A stretch of 64,000 bases of DNA from Ruminococcoides intestinihominis. GTDB lineage: Bacteria; Bacillota; Clostridia; Oscillospirales; Acutalibacteraceae. The notes below the pieces were generated by a model. It searched no databases. It was not told the origin of the DNA and saw nothing but the letters and a program-made list of their open reading frames with translations. The stretch's first letter is position 1. Each line of letters starts with the position of its first letter. Made by a program: the position numbers and the translations under genes. Of the stretch, positions 26,564-34,905 are shown one piece after another. Location of the stretch: assembly GCF_040096285.1 (NCBI RefSeq), contig NZ_JBBMEY010000005.1, positions 1 to 64,000 on the forward strand, in the 5' to 3' direction.

Positions 26564-27649
26564 ATGTCAAATAGACTCTTTCAAGGAGTAATACACCAAA
26601 TGAGAGATACCATTGATAGAACAATCGGTATTGTTGATGAAACATCAGTAGTTATTGCTTGTTCAGAACTTGGCAGAATTGGTGAAGTAAACGAAAGTAT
26701 AAATGCCGAAACATTGTCATCTACTGTTCCTTATGTTATTAACGGATATACATACAAATCATTTGGAGCAAACCAAAGACCAGAGTATGCAGTCTTTGTT
26801 TCCGGTACAGATGAGGCAGCCCAAAGATATGCGGGCCTTTTGGCTATTTCCCTGAATTCTATTAAGCAGTATTATGATGAAAAGTATGATAGAAGCAATT
26901 TTATCAAAAGTGTTATCCTAGATAATATCCTACCGGGGGATATTTATCTAAAGGCAAGAGAACTTCACTTTAACTCAGAAGTTACAAGAGTTGTTATGTT
27001 AATCAGAATTACATCCAAGACAGATATTTCTGCTTATGATGTTCTTCAAAACCTATTCCCGGATAAGTCTAAGGACTTTATAATTAACATTAACGAAACT
27101 GAGATTGCTCTTGTTAAGGAACTAAAGCCGGGTATTAAAGAAAAGGACCTAGAGAAGTTAGCAGGTTCTATTGTTGATACACTTTCTTCTGAATTCTATA
27201 CTCATTGTACAGTTGGTATCGGTACTATTGTAATGGGTATCAAGGATTTGGCTCATTCATTTAAGGAAGCACAGGTTGCCCTTGAAGTTGGAAAGGTATT
27301 TGATAACGAAAGAACTATTGTCAGCTATGATAACCTTGGTATTGCAAGACTTGTTTATCAGCTACCAACTACTCTTTGTGAAATGTTCCTAAAGGAAGTT
27401 TTCAAGAAAGGCTCAATTGACAGTCTTGACCAAGAAACTTTGTTCACAATTCAGAAGTTCTTTGAAAACAACCTAAATGTTTCTGAAACATCAAGAAAGC
27501 TATTTGTTCACAGAAACACACTTGTTTACAGACTTGAAAAAATCAAGAAGTTAACCGGTCTTGACCTAAGAGAATTTGAAGATGCAATCGTCTTTAAAGT
27601 AGCATTAATGGTAAGAAGATACCTAGATGCTAACCCTACAAAATACTAA
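26564..27649 (+). CDS. PucR/CdaR-family transcriptional regulator
   Basis: A 361-residue regulator. The C-terminal PucR-type helix-turn-helix is clear: FFENNLNVSETSRKLFVHRNTLVYRLEKIKKLTG. The N-terminal part resembles a sugar-diacid recognition region, and the middle (SEFYTHCTVGIGTIVMGIKDLAHSFKEAQVALE) matches the GGDEF-like linker domain of CdaR proteins. Family members sense small metabolites, and DNA binding follows. GGGAGG ribosome site sets the start at 26564. Its target is not evident; the upstream MsmX-type gene is a candidate because such ATPases are sugar-linked. Confidence 0.85.
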   Translation: MSNRLFQGVIHQMRDTIDRTIGIVDETSVVIACSELGRIGEVNESINAETLSSTVPYVINGYTYKSFGANQRPEYAVFVSGTDEAAQRYAGLLAISLNSIKQYYDEKYDRSNFIKSVILDNILPGDIYLKARELHFNSEVTRVVMLIRITSKTDISAYDVLQNLFPDKSKDFIININETEIALVKELKPGIKEKDLEKLAGSIVDTLSSEFYTHCTVGIGTIVMGIKDLAHSFKEAQVALEVGKVFDNERTIVSYDNLGIARLVYQLPTTLCEMFLKEVFKKGSIDSLDQETLFTIQKFFENNLNVSETSRKLFVHRNTLVYRLEKIKKLTGLDLREFEDAIVFKVALMVRRYLDANPTKY

Positions 27650-27660
27650 AATTAATAAGG

Positions 27661-27696
27661 ACTCGCTTCTCAAATTCATTTGTGGAGCGAGTTTTG
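27661..27696 (+). terminator. Terminator after PucR-type regulator
   Basis: ACTCGCT and AGCGAGT arms enclose a second short stem (CAAA/TTTG), followed by TTTTG. Confidence 0.75.
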
Positions 27697-27743
27697 TACA
27701 CATTGGTAAATAACATTTGTTACCATTTTGGAGAGATTTTTTT

Positions 27744-28778
27744 ATGATAGAATTTAAAAATGTATCAAAGGACTACCCTTCAGGTACTCATGCGTTGCAT
27801 AATATCAACCTAAAGATTAACAACGGTGACTTTGTGTTTGTTGTTGGTTCTTCCGGTGCCGGTAAGAGTACATTCCTAAAGCTAATTATGGCTGAAGAAA
27901 AGTTGACAAAAGGTGAAATTGTTGTTGATGGAATCAGAATGAGTAAGCTTAAGAGAAGAAAAGTTCCTTTCTTAAGAAGAAAGATGGGGATTGTTTTCCA
28001 GGACTTCCGTTTGATTGAGAAGATGACAGTTTACGATAATGTTGCTTTTGCTATGAGATGTGTTGGTGCATCTAACAAAACAATCAAAACTCGTGTTCCT
28101 TATATCCTAAAGCTAGTTGGTCTTGGCAGTAAGATTAAGAGTAAGCCTAACCAGCTTTCCGGTGGCGAACAACAGAGAGTTTCACTTGCAAGAGCTTTAG
28201 TAAATAACCCTGAGATTATCATTGCCGATGAACCTACAGGTAATGTTGATCCTGAAATGTCACATGAAATTATTGACCTGCTTTCTGAAATCAATAAGCA
28301 AGGTACAACAATCATTATCGTTACCCATGAACATGACCTTGTTAAGGAATTTGGCAAGAGAGTTATTGAAATTCATAAGGGTAAGATTATTCACGATACA
28401 AAGCTTGAGCGTAAGTCTGCTGAAGATATTGAGCTTATGTCATCATATGATCAGGAAATTTCCGATGATGAACTTAGCCCACTTCTAAAGATTGACCAAG
28501 AGTCACCTGAAGAAGTACAGGAACTACCTGTTCAGAAGCTAAGAATGTTAAACAAGATGGCAGAAGAATATACTACACCTAAGAAGCCTAAGACTAAGGT
28601 TGAAGAGGCTGTTGAAAACATTGACAAGATTGTTGAAGAAATCGAAACAGATGACAGAGAGGACTTAATCCATACAGTAACTCTTGATCCGGCAAAAATT
28701 AAGAGAATTATTGCTGCCGATAGAGAGAAAAAGGAAAAGGATGCTCAGGTAGATTCTGTTATTGATTCACTAAGGTAA
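27744..28778 (+). CDS. ftsE: Cell division ATPase FtsE with long C-terminal extension
   Basis: A 344-residue ABC ATPase. Residues 1-225 are standard FtsE: Walker A GSSGAGKST, LSGGEQQRVSLARALVNNP, IIADEPTGNVDPEMS and VTHEHDLV. FtsE binds FtsX at the septum and, in Firmicutes, switches on a peptidoglycan hydrolase. FtsE normally ends near 228; here about 115 extra, highly charged residues follow (LMSSYDQEISDDELSPLL through VDSVIDSLR). They look disordered and helical, with no domain I know. ATG 27744 has GGAGAG upstream. ftsX follows after 21 bases. Confidence 0.93.
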   Translation: MIEFKNVSKDYPSGTHALHNINLKINNGDFVFVVGSSGAGKSTFLKLIMAEEKLTKGEIVVDGIRMSKLKRRKVPFLRRKMGIVFQDFRLIEKMTVYDNVAFAMRCVGASNKTIKTRVPYILKLVGLGSKIKSKPNQLSGGEQQRVSLARALVNNPEIIIADEPTGNVDPEMSHEIIDLLSEINKQGTTIIIVTHEHDLVKEFGKRVIEIHKGKIIHDTKLERKSAEDIELMSSYDQEISDDELSPLLKIDQESPEEVQELPVQKLRMLNKMAEEYTTPKKPKTKVEEAVENIDKIVEEIETDDREDLIHTVTLDPAKIKRIIAADREKKEKDAQVDSVIDSLR

Positions 28779-28799
28779 AATAGAAAAGGAAATGTAAAA

Positions 28800-29705
28800 A
28801 TGAAGCTTAGTAATTTAGGTTATTTAATCAAAGAAGGTATCAGAAATATCTGGTCAAATAGAATGATGAGCCTTGCTTCCATTGGTGTTCTTTTATCTTG
28901 CCTTGTACTGACAGGTGCTGCTGTTATGGCATCCTTAAATGTTAAAACAATTGTTGACAAAGTTGGGGATAGCAACGAAACAACTGTTTATATGGAAGAT
29001 AAAGCAACTGATGCAGAAATCACTAATGCCGGAAAACAAATGGAAGGCTTAAGTAATGTTACTTCTGTTTCTTTCTTCCCTAAGGAAGAGGCTATTAAGG
29101 ACTATAAGGATGTTCTTGGTGACAAGGTTTTTGCTGAAATGGAAGGTGACGGTAATCCACTTCCTGATGCTTATAAGGTTACTGTTAAGGACTTATCAAA
29201 ATATGAGAGTACGGTAAAGCAAATCCAAAATATTAAGGGGGTTGCTACTGTATCATCTCAAACCGATGTTGCAGATAAATTAACAAGTCTAAACAAGATT
29301 ATACAGATTCTTTCTGTTGCAATTGTTTTGGCACTTGTAATTATTTCACTGTTTATTATTTCTAATACAATTCGTATGAGTATGTATGCCAGAAGATACG
29401 AAATCAGTATTATGAAGTCTGTTGGTGCAACAGATACATTTGTTAGAATACCGTTCCTTGTTGAAGGTATTATTATTGGTGCATTGTCCGGTGTTATTTC
29501 AACATTTGGTTTAATGCTCATTTATGATTTGATTATAGAAGCATTGCAGTATGTAGTACCATTTAAGGCAATAACATTCAACTCAGTAATGTGGCCATTC
29601 CTTGGTGCATTTATTATTGCAGGTGTATTTGTTGGTATTTTAGGTGGTCTTATCAGTATTGGTAAGTACCTAAAGAAAGAAGGTTCAATTATCCTTGGTT
29701 GGTAA
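28800..29705 (+). CDS. ftsX: Cell division protein FtsX
   Basis: A 301-residue membrane partner of FtsE. One N-terminal helix (residues about 20-45), an extracellular domain with VTSVSFFPKEEAIKDYKDVLG typical of FtsX, then three helices including LVIISLFIISNTIRMSMYARRYEISIMKSVGAT. It relays ATP-driven movement to an external cell-wall hydrolase, here very probably the adjacent M23 protein. Ribosome site AAAAGGAAA. Confidence 0.95.
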   Translation: MKLSNLGYLIKEGIRNIWSNRMMSLASIGVLLSCLVLTGAAVMASLNVKTIVDKVGDSNETTVYMEDKATDAEITNAGKQMEGLSNVTSVSFFPKEEAIKDYKDVLGDKVFAEMEGDGNPLPDAYKVTVKDLSKYESTVKQIQNIKGVATVSSQTDVADKLTSLNKIIQILSVAIVLALVIISLFIISNTIRMSMYARRYEISIMKSVGATDTFVRIPFLVEGIIIGALSGVISTFGLMLIYDLIIEALQYVVPFKAITFNSVMWPFLGAFIIAGVFVGILGGLISIGKYLKKEGSIILGW

Positions 29706-29734
29706 TTGACTTTATCTCTGAAAGGAGTATAGCA

Positions 29735-31027
29735 ATGAAAAAAGAGATAATCTCGGCGATATTGGCTTTGACTGTAGTTGGTGGCACATTTGCTATTGGT
29801 GCAAAGGTACAGCCTAGTACAGTTGTTGCTCAAGACTCTATTTCTGAACTTGAACAAAGACAGGCTGAACTAAGGCAAAAGTCAGAACAATATCAGAAAG
29901 AATTAGAGAAAAACAACAGTAAGATTGCTAAGACAAAGCAGTATCAAAAGACTTTGCTTAACAGAATTGATGCTGTTAGTGATGAAATTGTTGTAAGCCA
30001 AGAGAAAATTACAACACTTAACAATCAAATTTCAGCTAAGACAAAGAAAATCAAGAAACTAAATAGCGATATTAGTTCAAGAACAAATACTCTAAGAAAG
30101 AGAATCAAGACTATCTATATGTCAGGTGATGTTAGTTCTCTGGAAATTATCCTAGGTGCTAAGGACTTTAGTGATTTTCTTGATAAAGTTGAACTTGTTA
30201 GAAATGTAAGTAACTTTGACGAAAAGTTAATTTCTGATATTGAAACAGATATGAAAACTGTTAAGTCAGAAAAAGCTGCTTTAGTAAAGGATAAGGCAAA
30301 ACAAGTTAAAGAAAAGAAAAATCTACAGGCTAAACAAGCTGACTTGCAGTCTGTTGTTGATGAAAACAGTAAAGTGTTAAACACTCTTTATACTCGTAAC
30401 AAAAAGCAAGAGGCTGCTATTAAGGCTAATAACGGTGCTTTGAATGGTATTGATGACCAAATCCAATCATACTACGAAAAACAGGCTAAGAAGGCTGCTG
30501 CAAAGGCTAGAAAGAACAACTCAAGCACTGGTTCTAATGGCGGTTCAAACGACAATGGTTCTTCCAACAATGGTGGTGGCAGTTATACACCTGTAACACC
30601 ATCAGGTTCAGGCTACACATGGCCTGTACCGGGACATACTGCACTTTCATCAGTATTCGGTGAGGACAGAGGTACTTATGGTCACGGTGCTATTGATATT
30701 TCAGACGGTAGCATTATGGGTGCAACAGTAGTTGCTGCTGACTCAGGTAGAGTTGTTGTTTCCAATAACTCTTGTACACATAACTGGGGTAAGTCCGGTT
30801 CTTGTGGCTGTGGTGGTGGCTACGGCAACTATGTATGGATTGACCATGATAACGGTAAATGTACAATCTACGGTCATCTTACAAGAGCAGTTGTAAGTCA
30901 AGGTTCTTATGTTTCAAAGGGTCAGGTTATCGGTTATGTAGGCTCTACAGGTTGGTCAAGTGGTCCTCATCTACACTTTGAATGTAGAATTAACGGTACA
31001 AAATATGACCCAATGTCAGAGTTCTGA
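29735..31027 (+). CDS. M23 peptidoglycan hydrolase with coiled coil (EnvC/PcsB-like partner of FtsEX)
   Basis: A 430-residue secreted protein. Signal peptide at 1-30, a long coiled coil (about 35-250, heptad-rich, ending YYEKQAKKAAAKARK), a Ser/Gly/Asn linker, and a C-terminal M23 metallopeptidase domain with zinc ligands in GHGAIDIS, IYGHL and HLHFE. The architecture is that of EnvC-like proteins whose coiled coil is gripped by FtsX. Two unusual Cys-containing stretches (NNSCTHNWGKSGSCGCGGG) sit in the catalytic domain. Start ATG has GAAAGGAG. Confidence 0.9.
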   Translation: MKKEIISAILALTVVGGTFAIGAKVQPSTVVAQDSISELEQRQAELRQKSEQYQKELEKNNSKIAKTKQYQKTLLNRIDAVSDEIVVSQEKITTLNNQISAKTKKIKKLNSDISSRTNTLRKRIKTIYMSGDVSSLEIILGAKDFSDFLDKVELVRNVSNFDEKLISDIETDMKTVKSEKAALVKDKAKQVKEKKNLQAKQADLQSVVDENSKVLNTLYTRNKKQEAAIKANNGALNGIDDQIQSYYEKQAKKAAAKARKNNSSTGSNGGSNDNGSSNNGGGSYTPVTPSGSGYTWPVPGHTALSSVFGEDRGTYGHGAIDISDGSIMGATVVAADSGRVVVSNNSCTHNWGKSGSCGCGGGYGNYVWIDHDNGKCTIYGHLTRAVVSQGSYVSKGQVIGYVGSTGWSSGPHLHFECRINGTKYDPMSEF

Positions 31028-31029
31028 TT

Positions 31030-31434
31030 ATGAGCAATAGAAGAGAAAGACGACCTGTTAAAAAGGGTGTACCACTAGGGGTTACTGTTACAATTGCAGC
31101 AATTTGTTCTGCTATTGCTTTTTCCGGTGCTTATGTTTATGCAATGCATACCTTTAATTCAAAGGTAACTGACTTAAACGAAAAGCAGAGAATGTTTACA
31201 AAACTTTATGAGGTTGACTCAGCAGTTAGAGAGAACTACAAAGGTTCAATTGATGAAGAAACTTTGAGAGAGTCTTTATCCTCTACATATGTTAAAAGTG
31301 TTGATAATGACAACATTCTTTATGTTCCGGAAAGTGACTATAATGAAGGTAAATACAGTAAGGACTACAAGAGTTTCAAAATTTCTGACGGTTCATATGT
31401 GCTAATTAAAAAATCTTCATTAAAAAATAATTAG
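31030..31434 (+). CDS. Truncated S41/CtpA-like N-terminal region, protease domain absent
   Basis: A 134-residue protein with a basic N terminus, one transmembrane helix (VTIAAICSAIAFSGAYVYAM) and a segment KLYEVDSAVRENYKGSIDEETLRESLSSTYVKSV that resembles the start of carboxy-terminal processing proteases of family S41. In related Firmicutes such a protease often follows ftsEX and the M23 hydrolase. Here the PDZ and serine-protease domains are missing: the ORF ends with YVLIKKSSLKNN and a stop, then an intergenic region. It may be a decayed protease or a shortened protein with a retained membrane role. It begins 2 bases after the hydrolase stop. Confidence 0.65.
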   Translation: MSNRRERRPVKKGVPLGVTVTIAAICSAIAFSGAYVYAMHTFNSKVTDLNEKQRMFTKLYEVDSAVRENYKGSIDEETLRESLSSTYVKSVDNDNILYVPESDYNEGKYSKDYKSFKISDGSYVLIKKSSLKNN

Positions 31435-31504
31435 TTCAACAAAATAAGCATAATTTTTCCCTCTTTGCATACTATTATAGAAATAGCGCAAAGGGGGATT
31501 TTCT

Positions 31505-32332
31505 TTGTTAACAACATTTAGAATTGAAAAAAGGAACCTAAAAGGATTGAAAAAATTAGTAAAGCCATTTATAAAGGATAAGTTACTTGAAGATTATGGG
31601 GAAGAAAAAAACCTTATTATCCGTCAGATGGTTTACATAAGCTATAACGACAAAATTAATTGGAAAGTTGTAAAGAACAGAGCAGGTTATCAATCAAAGT
31701 GTTTAGTGTGCAGTGAGAATATTTCTTTCCCAATAAACTCCAGATTACAAAGATTTGTTGACAGTACATTTTCAAAGATTATGACTAATAACTTTGCATT
31801 GTCACTACTGAAAACAATGGAAAATCCGGAGAAATTGAAAATTGTATATTACGATATTGACGGAAACAATAAATATTTTTTAAATGAACTTTGTAAGTTA
31901 ACTGATAATTTTATTGTAGTGACAGTTAACAAGAAAAAGTACAAGGAAATTTCCGATAAATTGATGGATGAAATGGGTGTCAGTTTAGTTTATACCGACC
32001 GACTTTCAAGAATGAAAGATGCTGACCTTGTAATTGCTCCAACTCAAATCAGAAAAATTCTTGATTTAAACAGTAAAGCTATTGTGCTAACAAGTGAAAG
32101 ACCTTGCTTTGATATGAATGCACAATGCTACTATGGATATAGTGTTGAAATTCCGGAAAATTTAGAAAAATACCGTCCTAAGGATATGGACAGTTTGTAC
32201 TTTGCATCAGCTTTATTTTCAAAAGGTAGGCAACATTATATGGCTGAACTTATCCCTAAAACAACTTATAACGAAAATTGTACCTGTACGGTGAAAAGTA
32301 TGGGAAAATATCTTGCTAAAGCAGTGGTTTAG
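31505..32332 (+). CDS. Hypothetical protein
   Basis: A 275-residue protein I do not recognise. The TTG start follows AAGGGGGATTTTCT, a strong ribosome site, and no ATG lies nearby. The N-terminal half is basic. The middle has a possible nucleotide-binding-like alternation (KLKIVYYDIDGNNKYFLNELCKL, FIVVTVNKKKYKEISDKLMDEMGV, DADLVIAPTQIRKIL). The C terminus contains several Cys residues (CYYGYSV, NENCTCTV). No signal peptide or membrane segment. It lies between the S41-like gene and greA as an apparent single gene; no neighbour hints at its role. Confidence 0.7.
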   Translation: MLTTFRIEKRNLKGLKKLVKPFIKDKLLEDYGEEKNLIIRQMVYISYNDKINWKVVKNRAGYQSKCLVCSENISFPINSRLQRFVDSTFSKIMTNNFALSLLKTMENPEKLKIVYYDIDGNNKYFLNELCKLTDNFIVVTVNKKKYKEISDKLMDEMGVSLVYTDRLSRMKDADLVIAPTQIRKILDLNSKAIVLTSERPCFDMNAQCYYGYSVEIPENLEKYRPKDMDSLYFASALFSKGRQHYMAELIPKTTYNENCTCTVKSMGKYLAKAVV

Positions 32333-32336
32333 GGGA

Positions 32337-32364
32337 TTGACATAATCCTTATTAATGATATAAT
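32337..32364 (+). promoter_or_regulatory. greA promoter
   Basis: TTGACA (32337-32342), 16-bp spacer, TATAAT (32359-32364) preceded by TGA, an extended -10. Confidence 0.8.
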
Positions 32365-32401
32365 AAAATAGTATATTTATTTGAAAAAGGATGTGTTTTT
32401 A

Positions 32402-32875
32402 ATGGCAAAGCAGGTTATGCTTACAGAAGAAGGCCTTAAAAAATTAGAGGCTGAACTTGAAGTCCTTAAAGGCGAAAAAAGAACTGAAATCGCAGAAAAA
32501 ATCAAGGTTGCTCGTTCATATGGTGACCTTTCTGAAAACTCAGAATATGATGATGCAAAAAATGAACAGGCTATTCTTGAAGCTAGAATTGCAGATATTG
32601 AAGCAAGCCTTAAAAATGCAGTTATTATTGATGAAAGCGAAATCAGCAATGATAAAGTACATCTAGGTAGTACAGTAAAAATTAAAAATCTTGCTAACGA
32701 TATGGAAATGACTATTCGTATTGTTGGTTCAAACGAAAGTGACCCTAAGAAGCTACAGATTTCTGATGAAAGTCCTGTTGGTATGGGACTTCTAGGCAAG
32801 TCAATTGATGATGTTGCAGAAATCGAAACTCCAGGTGGCGTTGTAGCTTACAAGGTAATGGAAATTTCAAGATAA
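32402..32875 (+). CDS. greA: Transcription elongation factor GreA
   Basis: A 157-residue GreA: N-terminal coiled coil with the acidic tip between its helices (SYGDLSENSEYDDAKNEQA), C-terminal FKBP-like domain ending with ISDESPVGMGLLGKSIDDVAEIETPGG. It rescues backtracked RNA polymerase by stimulating transcript cleavage. ATG 32402 has AAAAAGGATG upstream. lysS follows after a 67-base gap with a terminator-like stem. Confidence 0.96.
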   Translation: MAKQVMLTEEGLKKLEAELEVLKGEKRTEIAEKIKVARSYGDLSENSEYDDAKNEQAILEARIADIEASLKNAVIIDESEISNDKVHLGSTVKIKNLANDMEMTIRIVGSNESDPKKLQISDESPVGMGLLGKSIDDVAEIETPGGVVAYKVMEISR

Positions 32876-32896
32876 CTTAGATTAAATTGATAATTA

Positions 32897-32922
32897 AGGG
32901 CAGTTCTTGATACTGCCTTTTA
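32897..32922 (+). terminator. Terminator-like stem between greA and lysS
   Basis: AAGGGCAGT, loop, ACTGCCTTTT with one bulged G. The short T-tail and closeness to lysS suggest partial termination or attenuation. Confidence 0.55.
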
Positions 32923-32942
32923 TTATGGAAAGGAAATAAAAA

Positions 32943-34436
32943 ATGGGTGAACAGAATAACCAGAACAAGAACAACGGTGGTGACCTATTAAAGGTTCGCC
33001 GTGACAAGTTAGCAGAACTACAGGCTGCCGGTAACGACCCTTATATGGTCAATACTTCAGCCAGAGATACACTAAACAAAGATATTTCAGATAACTTTGA
33101 AAAATACGAAAACCAGACAGTAACAATTGCCGGTAGAATTATGTCTAAGCGTGGCAAAGGTAAGGTTATGTTTATGGATGTATATGACCGTACAGGCAAA
33201 ATGCAGGTTTTCGCAAAGTTTGATGACCTTGGTGAAGAAACATACAAAGGTCTTAAAAAGTGGGATATTGGCGATATTATGGAATGTACAGGCTTTGTTT
33301 TCAAAACAAAGATGGGCGAAGTTTCTGTTCACGCAACAGGTGTTAAGCTTCTTTCAAAGTCACTTCTTCCACTACCTGAAAAGTATCATGGCTTAAAGGA
33401 TGTTGACCTAAGATACCGTCAGCGTGAAGTTGATCTAATTATGAATCCTGAAGTTAAGGAAACATTTATCAAGAGAGGTAAAATTGTTTCTACTATCCGT
33501 AACATTATGGATAGCAAGGGCTTTGTTGAAATTGAAACTCCAACACTAAACACAATTCCGGGTGGTGCATCAGCAAGACCATTCGTAACTCACCATAACA
33601 CACTTGACATTGATATGTATATGAGAATTGCAACAGAAATTCCTCTAAAAAGACTTATCATCGGTGGTATGGAAAGAGTTTATGAAATCGGTAGAATTTT
33701 CCGTAACGAAGGTATGGACCCAAGACATAACCCTGAATTTACTACTATCGAACTATATCAGGCATATACAGACTATAACGGTATGATGGATATTACCGAA
33801 GAACTTATCAACAAGTCTTGTATGGCTGTTAACGGTACAGAAGATATTACATACGGTGATTATGAAATTTCTCTAAAAGCTCCATTTAAGAGAATTACAA
33901 TGATTGATGCAGTTAAAGAACAGACCGGCGTTGACTTTGGTGAATTTATGGGCGACACAGAAAAGGCTAAGGAAGTTGCAAAGGAACTTAAGCTGGAGGT
34001 TAAGCCAACTGATACTTGGGGTAATGTTCTTGCTGAAGCATTTGATGAATATGTAGAGGATAAGCTAATTCAGCCTACATTCGTAATTGACTATCCGGTA
34101 GAAATTTCTCCTTTAACAAAGAGAAAGAAAGATAACCCACTACTAGTAGAAAGATTTGAGATTTTCGTAGCAGGTGGTGAACTTGCTAACGCATATACAG
34201 AGCTTAATGACCCAATTGACCAGAGAGGTCGTTTTGAACATCAGATGATGCTTCGTGAAAATGGTGATGAAGAAGCTAATATGATTGATGAAGATTTCCT
34301 AACTGCTATGGAATACGGTATGCCTCCAACAGGTGGTATGGGTATGGGCATTGACAGACTTGTTATGCTACTAACTAACTCACAGACAATTCGTGACGTT
34401 ATCGCATTCCCGACGATGAAGAGCTTGGATAAATAA
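32943..34436 (+). CDS. lysS: Lysyl-tRNA synthetase (class II)
   Basis: A 497-residue class II synthetase: N-terminal OB-fold anticodon-binding domain (TVTIAGRIMSKRGKGKVMFMDV), motif 2 VYEIGRIFRNEGMDPRHNPEFTTIE, motif 3 GMGMGIDRLVMLL, and the conserved end QTIRDVIAFPTMKSLDK. It charges tRNA-Lys in the cytoplasm. The reading frame is intact, but its last codons (CCGACGATGAAGAGCTTGG) use codons unlike the rest of the gene, and element DNA begins right after. The 3' end is therefore a likely ICE attachment site. Confidence 0.97.
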   Translation: MGEQNNQNKNNGGDLLKVRRDKLAELQAAGNDPYMVNTSARDTLNKDISDNFEKYENQTVTIAGRIMSKRGKGKVMFMDVYDRTGKMQVFAKFDDLGEETYKGLKKWDIGDIMECTGFVFKTKMGEVSVHATGVKLLSKSLLPLPEKYHGLKDVDLRYRQREVDLIMNPEVKETFIKRGKIVSTIRNIMDSKGFVEIETPTLNTIPGGASARPFVTHHNTLDIDMYMRIATEIPLKRLIIGGMERVYEIGRIFRNEGMDPRHNPEFTTIELYQAYTDYNGMMDITEELINKSCMAVNGTEDITYGDYEISLKAPFKRITMIDAVKEQTGVDFGEFMGDTEKAKEVAKELKLEVKPTDTWGNVLAEAFDEYVEDKLIQPTFVIDYPVEISPLTKRKKDNPLLVERFEIFVAGGELANAYTELNDPIDQRGRFEHQMMLRENGDEEANMIDEDFLTAMEYGMPPTGGMGMGIDRLVMLLTNSQTIRDVIAFPTMKSLDK

Positions 34437-34440
34437 ACCT
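34412..34440. other. Candidate left attachment site (attL) at 3' end of lysS
   Basis: The codon-usage break between lysS and the following genes falls here, and the last eight or so lysS codons look foreign. Integrating into the 3' end of a conserved gene and restoring its coding end is standard for tyrosine or serine integrases. The matching attR is outside the window, so the exact core cannot be defined. Confidence 0.4.
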
Positions 34441-34576
34441 AGTGTTTATGCGGGATTGAGGCATTTGAGTACGTCAAAGGACGCATTAAAAGACGTATTT
34501 TGGCATAGTCATTTACATCAGTATGAAAGAGTACACAATCTGAAAAGAATAAGACTCAATCGAATATGAACTACTA

Positions 34577-34618
34577 AGAGGACATTTTCTAAAGAAATTT
34601 AGAAGATGTCCTCTTTTT
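34577..34618 (+). terminator. Terminator at ICE left end
   Basis: AGAGGACA, TT, TTCTAAA, GAAA tetraloop, TTTAGAA, GA, TGTCCTCT, then T6. It is the first terminator after lysS and now probably ends lysS transcripts. The rest of 34437-34675 shows nothing else recognisable. Confidence 0.85.
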
Positions 34619-34675
34619 TGCGTTATGGAGAAAATACGTCATTTGTTATGAAGTCAAAGTGAAAGGAGCACAGCA

Positions 34676-34897
34676 ATGGATGAATCAAAGAAAAAAGATA
34701 GATATGAGGATGCAAAAAAGTTTGTAAGATATTCAGATGGTGCAAAGATGTACAGTATGGGAATGACAAAATTTCAAGAAGTGGCTAAGGATGCCAAGGC
34801 TTGTTATAAGATTGGTCAGCTTGTACTTGTTAATACAGAAATATTGGATAAGTATCTTGAAACTTTTCATATTACAGATTCTGAGTTTTATAAGTAG
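34676..34897 (+). CDS. Small DNA-binding-like protein, one copy of a DUF6462-like domain
   Basis: A 73-residue protein. Residues 16-64 (FVRYSDGAKMYSMGMTKFQE through ILDKYLETF) match the domain repeated in the next two genes: F-V-R, a short helix, a second helix with A-K-x-A, Y-K-I-G, then V-N-T-E and a final helix. The pattern resembles excisionase/MerR-like winged helices and the family I know as DUF6462. It may act in excision or regulation at the element's left end. AAAGGAG ribosome site. Confidence 0.75.
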   Translation: MDESKKKDRYEDAKKFVRYSDGAKMYSMGMTKFQEVAKDAKACYKIGQLVLVNTEILDKYLETFHITDSEFYK

Positions 34898-34905
34898 GTG
34901 ATGTT

